A DNA stretch of 64,000 nucleotides from Flammula alnicola (lineage: Eukaryota > Basidiomycota > Agaricomycetes > Agaricales > Strophariaceae): contig JADNRV010000064.1 of assembly GCA_015499995.1 (NCBI GenBank), forward strand, positions 1 through 64,000, given 5' to 3'. Shown here one piece after another: positions 33,673 to 45,228 of this stretch. The position numbers were made by a program, and so were the translations under genes. Under the pieces are notes generated by a model. The model was not told the origin of the DNA, ran no database searches, and saw nothing but the letters and a program-made list of their open reading frames with translations. Position 1 is the first letter of the stretch. Each line of letters opens with the position of its first letter.

Positions 33673-35203
33673 AGGCGACAAAAAGCGACTGTCCACTCTC
33701 CACGGTAACTGCATGCTCTGCACGCGTATGGGACAGCACAGGTCAGAGCACACACCCTTTCCCTACACAGGTAGGACTTCCATGAAGTTTTCAAGCTCCA
33801 TTCTCCCCAGCCGAATTCCACTACGGTCGTCCCGCACAACCATTTCAGTGACATTATTTGCGCCTTGAAATGCGGGTCATGGGATAGTGGGCTGCACCTG
33901 AGTAATGCCGTTCGCGGTTTCCGTATCTCCGTAAGTAATTCAAACTTCAACTTCTTTCGTTCCTCCCCCAATAATCCCCTCTCATCTTCATGCCGCGCCA
34001 CTCTCCTTCTTCTTTTTGACTTAGTTCTTCTACTCATGTACTGTGCAGCTACCTCTCTTCTGCTGGATCTATCTCTTTGGTGGCTAGATTCTCTCTGGTG
34101 GCTCAGGCTCGATCCTGGCTTTTCTTGCTCTCGGGTCTTGGATGACTGGCTCTGGGGACTCTGGGCTCGTGTACTGACATTTTTATTCTTTTATAGGTCT
34201 TATTCATTCAAGGGGGATAGATGGAAGGGATTTGGGATGGAAAGAATGCAGCAGGATGTAGGACCAGGTATCAGTTCAGTTTTACCGGTCACCTCCCTTC
34301 CCTCATCTTTTTTTTGCTTCCTCCCTTCCTTCTTAGATTGGTTATATACTGCTTAAAATACCTCATGTAGTAGTTAGGCTTGCAATATCATTGTTTTATC
34401 AACTACTTATATGACCAGCCAGAAGGAAGGAAAATGAAGGAAAATGGGAATATCCTAATAACCTAGATGCTGTCCCTCAGGCCTCAGAACTCGCCGCAGC
34501 TGGACTCCAGGGTTGGCCAAAAGCTGACTGCCAGCCGAACTGGTGTCAGGCTGTCGCATCCGACCTGGCCATGTAACCGCCCTGTGGCCGTTGTGCCAGG
34601 ATCAGCCGGTGACATGTGACATGTTCGGCTCCAGCTCTATTGCAGGACCCAGGTGCGTGCGAAATGCCGGTGTAGCTTTCTACTCGATCTGTGCTGGAGA
34701 ATTCAGAGCTCGGTATGGGTATGTATTGGGATGGCGTCAACTTTGTTCAAATTTCGTGTTGAGCGGGCCTGGCTTTCGCTCCGACCGTTCCGATTTGAAA
34801 TTGTCACCGCATTTATGGCCGGCGCCTGGCCAACATCAGCTATCGGTGAGCTATTTTTTGATGTGTTATTTAAATTGTGAGTAAGGATACGAATGTGGTA
34901 TGGTACTGTCATTCGAGGGATCCGGAGCCTGAGGACTCAGAGAAGAAGGGCCGGGCGACAGTTTGAGGGCTCGAAATTTGCCACCTTTTTCGAGCGCCGT
35001 GTGCGTTGACGGAGGTAAAATAGCAGTGCAAGGACAATGACTGCCAAGAACACCTCCTTACTGGTGTTCATAAAACATAAATCAACCCATAAAACAGCTA
35101 ATCGATAGAGACCACCTATGCCATCCGGATCCTCTACGTAACTAATAAGTAGCATAGGTTTTATTGTCGATTCGATTACCATCCAAGCACATGATGGAAT
35201 AAT
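33673..35203. other. Gene-free stretch right of the transposon
   Basis: About 1.5 kb. CT-rich and TGG-rich low-complexity sequence lies around 33,950-34,340. ORFs 33865-34356 and 34543-34884 lack protein-like composition. No terminal repeats were found. It may be old transposon debris plus the 3' flank of the monooxygenase gene. Confidence 0.4.
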
Positions 35204-37783
35204 TTAAACACGAAGAGATATACAATCAGGACCGATATCAGCTGCATAACGCGTTTTGATCAGACTCTCCTCCTCGGCTTTGATATCTAAAATCAGAACG
35301 TTCATCAGCATCAACGACAGCACAGAGTATTAATCCTTACACATTGCGACATGCTTCGTATAAAACCTGTTAAGGGATAGATTACCTATCGACATGTACG
35401 TGGGTAGGTATGACATAAAGACAGACATTTAATCAATAGCGCACCGTGCATGTACCACAGACCCTTTATGGGAAAGGCACGGAACCAGCTCATCTCTCCT
35501 TCCTCGTTGACACCAGTCATGGGAGGACATTGGTCCGCTATAACATCCCCGCAGAGTAGTCGAATGAAGTTTCGCATATCACCACACCTAGATCGTAATT
35601 AGCATAGAGTAGATGCTACCTGGAGATAGGAAGGGGAAATTTGTCCTTACCCTGTCGCATAAATGACCGCGTCAATGTCAAGCCTGGTCCCATCTTCGAA
35701 TTCGACCCCATGTTCGTCGTAAGTCTTGATTTGAGTACCAGATTTGATTTTAATCTTCTTTTCAATTATGAGTTTAGTGGCTCCGACATCTGTATGTTTC
35801 AATTAAAATCTGACTTCCGTTCGACGCTAGAAAATGACATTTTCTGACCAAAATAATGACCGCCTCCATTTTGCTTCAAAGTCAAGAGGATGCCAGCATC
35901 TTTTAACCCAAGGCTCGTTTTATAGCCAACGCTGTTCAGACTGTCGATCATCTCTCTGAGGACAGAGTCACCTAAAAGTAAATACCGACAGACATTTCAG
36001 AAAGCTTACTTCTGATCGGCCATGATTGCCTTTGCGCCGCGTTGTGCCATTCCTCCTTCAAGGAGAAGGTGGGGCATAGAATGGGTGAGCAGATCAGCCA
36101 TTTCAATAGGAGGACCTCCCTCATGATAGAGTGCTCCGGATAAAGTACTCAACGTGTAATCAAGCTGGAATCGTGGAAGGGGACTTACATCCTCCTAGAT
36201 ATTTCCATCCCTTGTCCAAGTTCATGACAAAAGTAGACGATCTTTGTAATAAGGTAACGTCTGCCACAAATTCAGATCTCCATAGACGTTCATAACAGGT
36301 GGAGCACTGACCAATTCCGTCCTTCGCCAAGTCAGACGCGATATCATGAGCTGGGCGTGGTGCAGATGAGATAAAAGGAAATGCGGATAGGAAAAGTAGA
36401 GAATCCACACCAGAGTTTCCTGCCCCAACAACGAGAACTTTTTTGTTCTTGTAGGATGCCGCTCGCTTATACTGGGAAGAATGGATGACAGATCCACTGA
36501 AGACATTCTATTTGGACCCAGATAAGTTCGAAGACACGAAAGCGTCGGAAATATAAATCTCACTTGATTCGGAATTTCAGGAATCCTTGGAATACCATCT
36601 CCTTGACCTGTGGCGATGACTATAATAACACTTAGCAAGTTGAAAAACAAACTTCCAGGGAGACCAACCAAAATGATTGACGCGAAAAATGCGTTTCGTC
36701 TGTGAATCCAGACGCTGTACTTGGACTGTCCACTTTCCATTCGGTTCTTGCGTGGCACCAAGAACTGTGGATGAGGTCCACACATTGAGTTCCAATAACT
36801 TGGCGTAGCTCTCTAGCCATTCTGCCATCTGTCCGATTGATTAGCTGTGTTAGAGTATCAGAATATAAAGTTGAACCTTTGGGCCAGGTGTATACTTTGG
36901 CCAGGTTGACGGGAAGCTGTCAATGGTAGAATTTCAATGTGGCTTATTTACTTTCCAAATTAATAAACGTACGGGATGTAAGGCATATGGTCAAACCCTA
37001 AAAATGCACGAAATAAAATTTATTAAACATATGGAAATAAATAAATTCTTCTTTATACTTACAGACAGGGAAATGCAGACACAGACTATCATATCTTTTT
37101 CTCCATGAGTCGCCTATACAGGGATCCTTTTCAACAACCAAGGTGGAAATGTCCAAGTACTTCAGCCGCGCAGCAAGCATCAGTCCACTTTGTCCGCCTC
37201 CTACGATGAGCACAGTGGGACTTGTTTCAAACTCCATTTCATGTCGACGCTGCTCTAACCATATAGCGCCGGGGACACCATCCTGTCTGCGACGTGGACC
37301 GATCTGTTCAGGGAAACTCTTCAAATCGTCGAGGTTGGTGAACATTGTATATGCCTTCCATTGCCCAGTGGAGGTCGGGACGAGACGGAAGACACCAGTG
37401 CACAATGCAACTTCGGTGTCGAAATTGAAGAGCCCGAGTACCCATGCAGTATCAGGAAAAGGCTTCTGGTATCGGACAAACTCCTTCCACTTCAACGCAT
37501 GTACTCCAGTTACCTTCAAACGCGCCTCGAGGAATGTCCTGATTTTGGCCGAGCCCTCGAAGGTTCGAAGATCCCATGTAAGTGCATTGGCGTCTCGCCA
37601 CAAGGCGTCTTCGCAGAATAGACTCAAGATACCGTCTACGTCACCTTTGGAGATGACAGATGTGAATTGTTGAAACCATTCCTTAGCGACCTGAGCAGCA
37701 TTCGACTCGATATTTGCTGGAAGTGACGCTCCTAGCCTCTCGAGGGTGGGAATACGAAATGAGGGCGTAGTCGGGGGTGCCAT
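35204..37783 (-). CDS. NTF2-like/FMO-type flavin monooxygenase
   Basis: Predicted FAD/NADPH-dependent monooxygenase, cytosolic. Start [20 protein letters not shown] at 37783. An N-terminal NTF2/SnoaL-like domain (about residues 30-170: [40 protein letters not shown]) precedes the FAD Rossmann motif [38 protein letters not shown] follows, then the NADPH-type motif [13 protein letters not shown] (about 36,440-36,400). Later exons carry [25 protein letters not shown] and the end [15 protein letters not shown] at 35206-35204. About ten exons; every join I tested had usable splice sites. The domain order is common in basidiomycete FMOs. Its substrate is unknown; the neighbourhood suggests specialised metabolism. 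Confidence 0.85.
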
Positions 37784-39647
37784 AACGGTGAAGGTGTTGA
37801 AAGGATTCAGTGTATTTTTTGATACAAGTCTATCGGGTCAAGACGCCAAGACGGTGGGAGAAGACTTCCAGAATTCCAAATATCGGCGGGGAGCCGTTGG
37901 AACCCGCCGAATAAAAATATCCCTTGTTCTAGTTTCTTCAAGCAGATTCCAACGTTGATGAGAAGTTCGATGCCTTCCTGATATGATGGTCAATAATCCG
38001 TCTCACGTCAAACATAATGGGATTATGATATGAAGACGCGATTTCGTGGGTGTGGACCTGTGTGGACAAAACTTGAAATGTTGCCACGAGTGGGTAGCTG
38101 TTTTTGGCTCGTTTTGACAGGTAAGCCTACAGGCCTTGCGGGTAATTAAGAATGGTCCCTGCACAGGGAATACCGCGGGTTTACTGGTGCTATTGCCGAG
38201 AGTCTGGATGTTACGCCCGTGTACATTGTACCATTTCGAATGATTGTCCTAGGGTGTGGCCGATGACTGGCCAACACTCTGTGTGACGCCGGACAAGGAC
38301 AAAAATTGGTCCACAAGTGCTGTGATCTGTGGCGGACCAATCATTCGAAATGATACACTGGATGACTCCCCGTAGAAATCTGGTATTCTAGACTCGTACT
38401 AAATTCCAGCTACACTCAGATTTCGAACCATGGCTGGCGCCTGTGGGCACGGCGTGTCAGACTTGAAAAGGTGCAAAGGAAAACGGAAAAAATCAAGTTT
38501 CCTGCTGGGCTATACTCTTCATGGAGCACAAGTGACGTCAAAAAGCCCCGGAAAACAAAGGTGAACTTCGATATCATACACTGCCCTCTCAATTTGAAAT
38601 TTCGTGCGACGGAGGCATGATATCCTCGGCTGATGCAAGTTTGAAAGTACTTGCATCAAATTCCTACAGGAAGTCATTCACTAGACCATCACAGAGATTG
38701 TATCAATGCGTTCCAGATGCTCTGATGAGTTTTGAATGAGGCCGCAGAGACTTTCGCTAGTTCTATCATTCCATCAAGTATGAATCTTGATTTATGAGAA
38801 TATCGTTGGTAACTCGGGCGCCGGGGTCCATAGATCCAGCTTATATTTAAATTATATACTGCATATACATTAGACAGATGCTGTCCTCTGTTCCCGAAAG
38901 ACAACAGACGGAGCAAAGATAGAACCAGAAGAATGATGGTGGTCGAGGTGGAATGTTGTACTCTCGTATAGCTTCTAGAAGAAAGGAATAGATATGCTCC
39001 ATTGCCTATCGAAGATGCAAGTAGAGATGAAGGCATCGAACGGCGCGAACGAAGAGTCGAACGTTGGTGTTGGAGATCTAGACGGTTGCGGTCGGAGTTA
39101 GTCGGAGACGACGCCATACAGTCATACGGGTTGTTACCGTACCTTCGCCAATGATGACCAGACAAACCAACGATACATACTGCGAGACTCAGTAGCCGAG
39201 AGGCAGATACACGCCTAGAATTTGTGTACAATGTTAGAATGTGCATACCCCAGATTCGACACTGTAATACAGGCCATCCATCTCTCGTTCTCATTCTCCC
39301 TTCACCTTCACTGTCTCTCGTCTTCTCTCACTCTCCTCCTTCTCTCACTCTCCTCCTTCTCTTCCTCGTCTCCTTCATTCCTTGTTGGTGAGGTTCACGA
39401 TATCCATCGTTTGCAAGAGAGCGGCGCGGCAGTGGTGGTAGGTACAGCAGGCAGCAGTGATTGTGGGTGTGTGGCGACGTCGTCGTTCACACGATGTGGT
39501 CGGGGCCATGACGTTGCAAGGGAGAGACCATAGAAGAAGGGGTGGTGGACAGAGGGCGATGCTGTTGAGCGTAATGACATTGAGGGAGAAGGCGAGGAAG
39601 CCGTCCGCCTCCTCGTCTGGCCTGTTGGTTTGGGTCGGTGAGAGTAC
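37784..39647. other. Upstream region of the monooxygenase; no supported gene
   Basis: The monooxygenase promoter should be at its left end. An inverted pair ACCATTTCGAATGATTG (about 38,230) / CAATCATTCGAAATGAT (about 38,338) spans about 130 bp. A perfect hairpin TGATGCAAGT..ACTTGCATCA lies at 38,631-38,658. A CT-rich simple repeat lies at 39,283-39,375. The 201-codon minus ORF 38689-39294 is open but not protein-like. Confidence 0.45.
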
Positions 39648-40043
39648 CTCCCTATATTTGGTGTCCGCGAAAATCCCAAAATCCGGCCTCAAATCCGCAA
39701 ATTCGGACAGAGGTCATCACGTGAAATTCAAAAAAGGAAATATTTCGGTGTTCAACGTTAACTCAACGTTCAACGTTCGTCTCGTTTTCTACATTTTCTG
39801 GCAACATAAATCATGAGAAATATATTCAACCGAGCTACAAAGTACAATGACGAATTTTTCGATGGCAATAATTGATTTTGAAATCGCAATTGCTAAAAGT
39901 GGGTACCGGCCGACCATCGGCCCTCAAATCCGCAAAAAGTGGACAGACTAAGCAATTTCAAGCCCTCAAATCCGCAAAAAATGGACACAGATACGATTTT
40001 TGGGCCTCAAATCCGCAAAATCGCGGACACCAAACATAGGGAG
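39648..40043. mobile_element. 396-bp inverted-repeat element of the CCTCAAATCCGC family
   Basis: Ends CTCCCTATATTTGGTGTCCG.. (39648) and ..CGGACACCAAACATAGGGAG (40043) are inverted repeats matching at 22 of 23 positions. Inside, CCTCAAATCCGCAAA occurs at about 39,684, 39,933, 39,964 and 40,007, usually followed within a few bases by GGACA. There is no ORF and no clear target duplication. A degenerate relative lies at 2,019-2,325. The type of transposon is unknown. Confidence 0.7.
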
Positions 40044-40719
40044 CTTCCCGGGGCCTGTGAGAGTGGTGGTGGATAGAGGAAGGAGATCGGCAAAAACGAG
40101 CAGTATGTGTTACTGCGCGTTTCCGCGACGTACCAGGTGGATCACCTTTCTTCAGGAGTCTCCCCTTATCTTCTACCTCCTCGCGAATCCTCCCAAATCG
40201 ATCAAACGTCGGCCCCACATCCCTCGAAAGAGGGCAGGGCCACGCGACGCGGCCGTGTGTTTCGTTCGAGCCCTACAGTACCTATATCAAAAAAGAGTCA
40301 TTCTGATGAGAATCATGCGATGGAAATGGAGAATGGAGGGCCTTGCTCACGCTTGCCGAATAGCCAAATTCTGACAATTCTCCCAGAATCTATCGCAAGA
40401 TATGAGGGGAATCTGAATTTCATCGTGGCAAGAACCATTAAGTAAGAGCCTGACCTAAAAATAGAACTTGTTACTATTACATGTAGCATACCGTCTCAAT
40501 CGTTCGTGCAGTGGAAGAGATTCCGGCAATAACAAAAGTCTATATACATTGCTCCACCACGATTGAGCAGATAATTTAGTATCCTGAGGATCTGAATCAC
40601 GATTCATGAGAAATATCGGATTCGGGTTGGATTCGGATTTCTCGGTGATCCATTTAAGGGCACTCCGGCGCCTTATATTCCCATGTTTCTTTGATGATAA
40701 TCTTTGAAATTCCCATGAC

Positions 40720-42465
40720 ATGAATACCAAATCTCCTCTTGCGATATCTCAAGACTTCGTGGTGCCGAACTATGGACGTAACTCGAGGAGTCTTTTCTTC
40801 ACTAATCCTGACATAACAAATTTGAATCATGGTGAGTATCAATAACTATATATCTACCGGTATCACCCAATACAGAACTCGTGCAAAGGATCCTTCGGAA
40901 CCATACCAGAACCAATACAGCGTGCTTGCGAAGCTTTGACCAGAGAATGCGAAGGCAATCCTGACGCATTCATTCGGGGCCAGCTCTTTAATCGATTCAG
41001 CGTAGCACGAGAGGGTCTATGCAAACTCATTGGAGTGGATCCAAATACATGTGTATTCGTCAACAACGTTGCAACAGCCATGAACACCGTGTTACGCAAC
41101 TTCAATTGGTCGCCAGAGGACCATATTATCTACAGTGCGTACACAAAGCAATTGAACGTTAAGGTTCTTCCCCTTTGAGATTTAACACTTCTACTAGCTG
41201 ATGCAATCTTTGAATCGGTCTCTTTGGCCATCGAAAATATTCCACATGCTCCACAAACCTCCACCTTTAATCTTGGAGGATCCCTTTCCTCTGCATCCAT
41301 TCTCAAACGATTCCAAGAGCACATTAACAGCGTCAAGGAGGAAATGCGTTCGCGATCAACAGAGCCAACATCGAAATCCAACGATTCTCCAAAAATCGTC
41401 GTTATCATGGAGAGTATCACTGCCTCTCCCAGCTTGCTCTTGCCGTGGAAAGATATGGTACGCATTTGCCGCGAGGAGAACGTTTGGAGCGTCGTCGATG
41501 CCGCCCATTCTTTAGGCCAAGAGGGCGAGATTAACCTCGATGAAGTGGATCCTGACTTTTGGATGACAGTAGGTATTCGTACTGTCTCCATTGAAATCCG
41601 ATAATTGACTATTGATAAATCACATAGAACTGCAGCAAATGGTATTACGCACAACGAGGCTGCGCAATGTTATACGTACCATTCCGAAATCAAGATATGA
41701 TCCAGACTCAATTGGTACCAGGGGTTCGTTACCCTGTACGCGATGCCACTCCAACGAGCTTTATTCATAAATTCTACTGTAAGTTAATGCTTACTTTTGA
41801 GGGCAATTATTATAGACTTATAGACTTATCTTGACTTAGGGACCGGGCTAACCGATCCTGTGCCCATATTGAGCATTGAGTTCGGTAAGTTTATCGTATG
41901 GTGTTGATGAACTTGGTGATTGAACATTACTCCAGCCATTGCATTTCGACAACGCCTGGGCGGAGAGAAAAATATTAATGATTACTGCCACTCTCTCGCC
42001 GTAGCTGGAGGACGATTGGTGGCTGAAATGCTGGGAACAACGGTTATGGACTCAACTGACAAAGGAGAGTTGACTGCCAACATGGTGTGTATATCTACAA
42101 GTTCTATCTATATGAAGCGGATTTAACACACAAGTCACAATTTCCAGACTAATATAGGGCTCCCTATTCCATCAAGCACAAAACCGTCGAAGGAAATTTT
42201 CTTTTTATTTCAGGACGAAATGATAGACGTTTATAAGGTTTTTGTACCTCCTTTCTACTATCAAGGGCGATGGTGGGCAAGGGCGAGTGCCCAAATCTAT
42301 AATGACGTGAGCCGTTTCGTTTCATGCTCGTGTCTTCAGTTTTCATTGTTAACATGATTGTCTTAATAGCTGTCCGACTTTGAGCGACTTGGAAATGCCC
42401 TGGCTGGAACGTGTCAGAAAATCAGCCAGCTTACAACTTCCCATCAATCCACCAAGTTTGAATGA
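40720..42465 (+). CDS. Class-V PLP enzyme (isopenicillin-N epimerase / cysteine desulfurase-like)
   Basis: Predicted PLP-dependent aminotransferase-fold enzyme acting on an amino-acid-derived substrate. Start MNTKSPLAISQDFVVPNYGR at 40720; an intron near 40,832-40,888 restores LNHGSFGT, the family's N-terminal signature. The order is then IPEPIQRACEALTRECEG, NNVATAMNTVLRNFNW, IVVIMESITASPSLLLPW and VWSVVDAAHSLGQ, with the Asp-Ala-Ala-His that contacts PLP. NCSKWYYAQRGCAMLYVPF carries the Schiff-base Lys (about 41,645). The C-terminal part has AIAFRQRLGG and WWARASAQIYND, ending SQLTTSHQSTKFE, TGA at 42463. About seven exons, all joinable. It is divergent from the monooxygenase (start to start about 2.9 kb, with a repeat element in between). 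Confidence 0.87.
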
Positions 42466-42939
42466 TTTACATACATTTCAACGGGAAATTATTTCTTCTG
42501 AAATCACATCGTTGTGTACAACGGCAATTATTATATCGAAATCCAGTCTAAACCACTTGAGAGAAACTCAGCGGACAAACGAACTGGTCGGTCTTAAAGC
42601 ATATAAGTTCAATTCAATAATATCATTTAAGGCCTAACTTGAACATAAGATCTTCATATGCATTCACACCCAAGATCCGAGTCGCATTTGAGACATTTGA
42701 ATATTTGGATCCTCATGTTCACGCGGTGACTAAGGTCGCCCCACCAGGCGCCAGAGCAGTGGTTTGTGCCTCCATCCTCACCTTCCCTCGGTAAGTACCC
42801 CTCTGTTTCCTGCTTTCAGCCCGTCGCTATCGCACGCCCGTCACTAGTCGTCCCTGTGCTTCTCCGATATATTTATATGAAGATCGAAGCTATCAAATGT
42901 CCGAGCTGCAACCGAATTGCAGTACTGTGGATTATCGTG

Positions 42940-43580
42940 TCGTGTTCCAGTGTTGGCATGTACTGGGTGGGTCGTGTACATCCACCCCCACGTTTTAGTG
43001 GGTACCCTCATGGGGGCCCACGTCCCACAATCGTGGGCATGGGTATTCCCACGCGCACCTCCCGGGAGTTTAGTACCTCACGTGACAAGGTACTACGTTC
43101 TGGAACCGTACGGATGCCGGGGCGGGGTTGCCGATTAGGGAAACACCTGCGGTTCGAGTAGATAGGCCTTGTCCTGGCAAAATTTCGCCAGATCGATGTT
43201 GTCTGTAGCATTCGGGGTAATTAGTTGATGTATTTAATGCAGAAAATTGGATTCCCGTTCATAGTAGACTCCGCAGATATGCCATTGCATCAACTACTAC
43301 TTAGATCTTGATGCAGAAGGTGATCCTGTTGATTTTGAGGAAGGGAACGTCCGTATACGCCCCTCAATGCTGTAGAATACTACCCTATGAACAAATTTGG
43401 ATGTTACATCGCGATACAGTCGTGCAGAATCGTCGATTTCTCAATGATGTCGCGCCTCCCCCCACGCTGTTTCCTTATCGGGCTATCCCATGCCCACACA
43501 TGATCGTGGGTGTACACATTTTCGTGGGGGTGTGGGCATACCCGTGCACATCCACAGTACATGCCAACACTGTCGTGTTC
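42940..43580. mobile_element. 625-bp non-autonomous hAT element with 8-bp target duplication
   Basis: The element runs 42948-43572 with perfect 18-bp terminal inverted repeats, CAGTGTTGGCATGTACTG and its reverse complement; similarity continues further in (ACATCCAC-type text and TCGTGGGC/GCCCAC). It is flanked by identical TCGTGTTC at 42940-42947 and 43573-43580. Eight-base duplications and CAGTG ends are hAT hallmarks. The interior has no transposase, so it depends on an autonomous partner. Perfect ends suggest recent movement. Confidence 0.92.
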
Positions 43581-44510
43581 AGTTCAGGTGACAGAAAAAT
43601 TCCATCAGCGGTTGCATTTGCGCCGAATTTAGTGCAACCGCAATCAGCGCTCAAAGACACTCGAATGGATATTCGCAGACATCAAAAGCGCTGACTCGGG
43701 TATCAAGGAGTATGTAAATAGACGCTCGTTTGCCAAGATAACTCGGCAAAACGGCTGCCGCCTTTGCGGCCCTGTAAATAGCAGGAAATTTACAGATTGA
43801 AACGTCATTCAAGTCATTTTTACTCGCAGTGGTTCTGAGGCATACAAGACGGAACTTCCACTTCTTCCCCTGAAGGCCGTGTTACCCTTTCACCTTCGAT
43901 TCACATACCAATGACATGCCAATATGTATCTTAGATATGCACACCATTCCATATCTTCCGCATAGATGACTGTGATATGAACGTTTGTTCGTCGATATCA
44001 GAAGTCTTTGTTCAGATTCATTTATACTAACATAGTCTCTCCCTTAAAACAGAATGATCAAGGGAGACTTCTAGAAGATGAGGCATCTGGTTTCTCCGAG
44101 AATACGAAAGCAATACGCTGTTTCATGTGAAGCCAAAGTCGATGTCAAGACTTGATTATGAGCTGTCGTCTCTGTTAGAATAAAGAAAACATGCTCGTAT
44201 TATTTGTTGTGATGTATACTTCGTTTCTATGTGATTATGTGGCCATACAAAGGTTTGTCATCCCATGTACCAGTTGCTCCACGAACCATGGGACGATGCA
44301 CCTGGCTAGAAGGGCATAACAAATTATTATCATACAAGGTACATTTCTGCGGAACCCTTCCAGCGAAAAGCCGTCTCACGCCTGAAAATTTAACCGTGAA
44401 GTGCCGTTGCATATGCGAGGTGGCCCACAACTTCAAAATAGTCCTTCATGCGCATGCATAGCGTGCCTGGCGTGTCTAGCGTGGCACACCAGAGCATGCC
44501 GACTCATAGA
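43581..44510. other. Gene-free stretch with a GC-rich block at its right end
   Basis: No protein-like ORF; 44231-44461 is open on both strands but unrecognisable. At 44,450-44,500 a GCATGC/GCGTGC/GCGTGGCACAC block resembles 26,859-26,928 and leads straight into the second copy of the dispersed repeat. Confidence 0.45.
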
Positions 44511-44746
44511 TACTTATATTCTATTCTTCTGTACTATCCTCATCTGAAAAAACATGTTTTCATTCTATCAAATATGTATAGCATAATTATATAGACCACC
44601 ATGCGAAAAACATCACAGATTAATACATTGCACACATCAATAGAGATGAGCCGCACGCTAAAAGGGTTGAGTGGGCTGAGCGTCGCACGCACCGCATGCT
44701 AAAAGGGCCGAGCGTGCTGAGCGTGGCACGCTCAAGGCACGCCGAT
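44511..44746. repeat. Dispersed repeat, copy 2
   Basis: Aligns with 27,651-27,940 from TACTTATATT to GGCACGCCGAT, including AGCATAATTATATAGA and two of the 41-bp units (GCACGCTAAAAGGGTTGAG.. and GCATGCTAAAAGGGCCGAG..). One unit fewer than copy 1 accounts for most of the length difference. It lies about 480 bp from the truncated 3' end of the adenylate-forming gene. Confidence 0.8.
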
Positions 44747-45228
44747 GTTCTTGCCACCGGCTTTGCGAGCTCGCCGTCTTGGTCTGGGTGAATCCAAGGC
44801 AGCTAAGACGAGTCAAAAACAAATCGTAATGTGAAAATTCCATTCGACTTGCCGGGATCATAGTAGTATCGCTCGGTGGAAGAGAAAACGATGGAAGAAG
44901 CAAACTTGAAGAATTCTAGACTTAAATACATCGAATTAGCTAGTACCATTAACTGTCAAACAATAGTTGGCACATCCTCACAGGTGACCCACCCTTATAA
45001 CCCGGTAGGCCGGTGTGCCATACTGGAAGTTGTACTGAACACTGCGTACCTCATTGAGAGTCAGCAAACTTAATGACACTCTGAAAACAATCGTGACCTG
45101 GGCCCAAGATCTCCTCGTTCTCGATCTCATCCCAGAAGATGGCACAAAAGTATGTTTTTATTGGTGTCCCAGACACATGTCCATGGTTTGCCACGCCGAA
45201 TAAATATGACACAAAATCAGTCGGTACA

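Noticed and set aside
33865..34356. 163-codon plus ORF right of the transposon
   Set aside because: Composition is driven by CT/TGG-rich simple sequence and shows no protein-like pattern.
38689..39294. 201-codon minus-strand ORF
   Set aside because: Open but Ser/Arg/Leu-rich without conserved-looking segments, no start context, and it lies in repeat-rich DNA. I could not support it as a gene.
39375..39816. Overlapping ORFs on both strands
   Set aside because: They cross the inverted-repeat element boundary at 39648 and contain simple-sequence runs.
43308..43694. 128-codon ORF
   Set aside because: It lies largely inside the non-autonomous hAT element and crosses its right end, so it cannot be a conserved gene.
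44227..44461. ORFs open on both strands
   Set aside because: Length and overlap suggest chance; no family resemblance and no intron signals.
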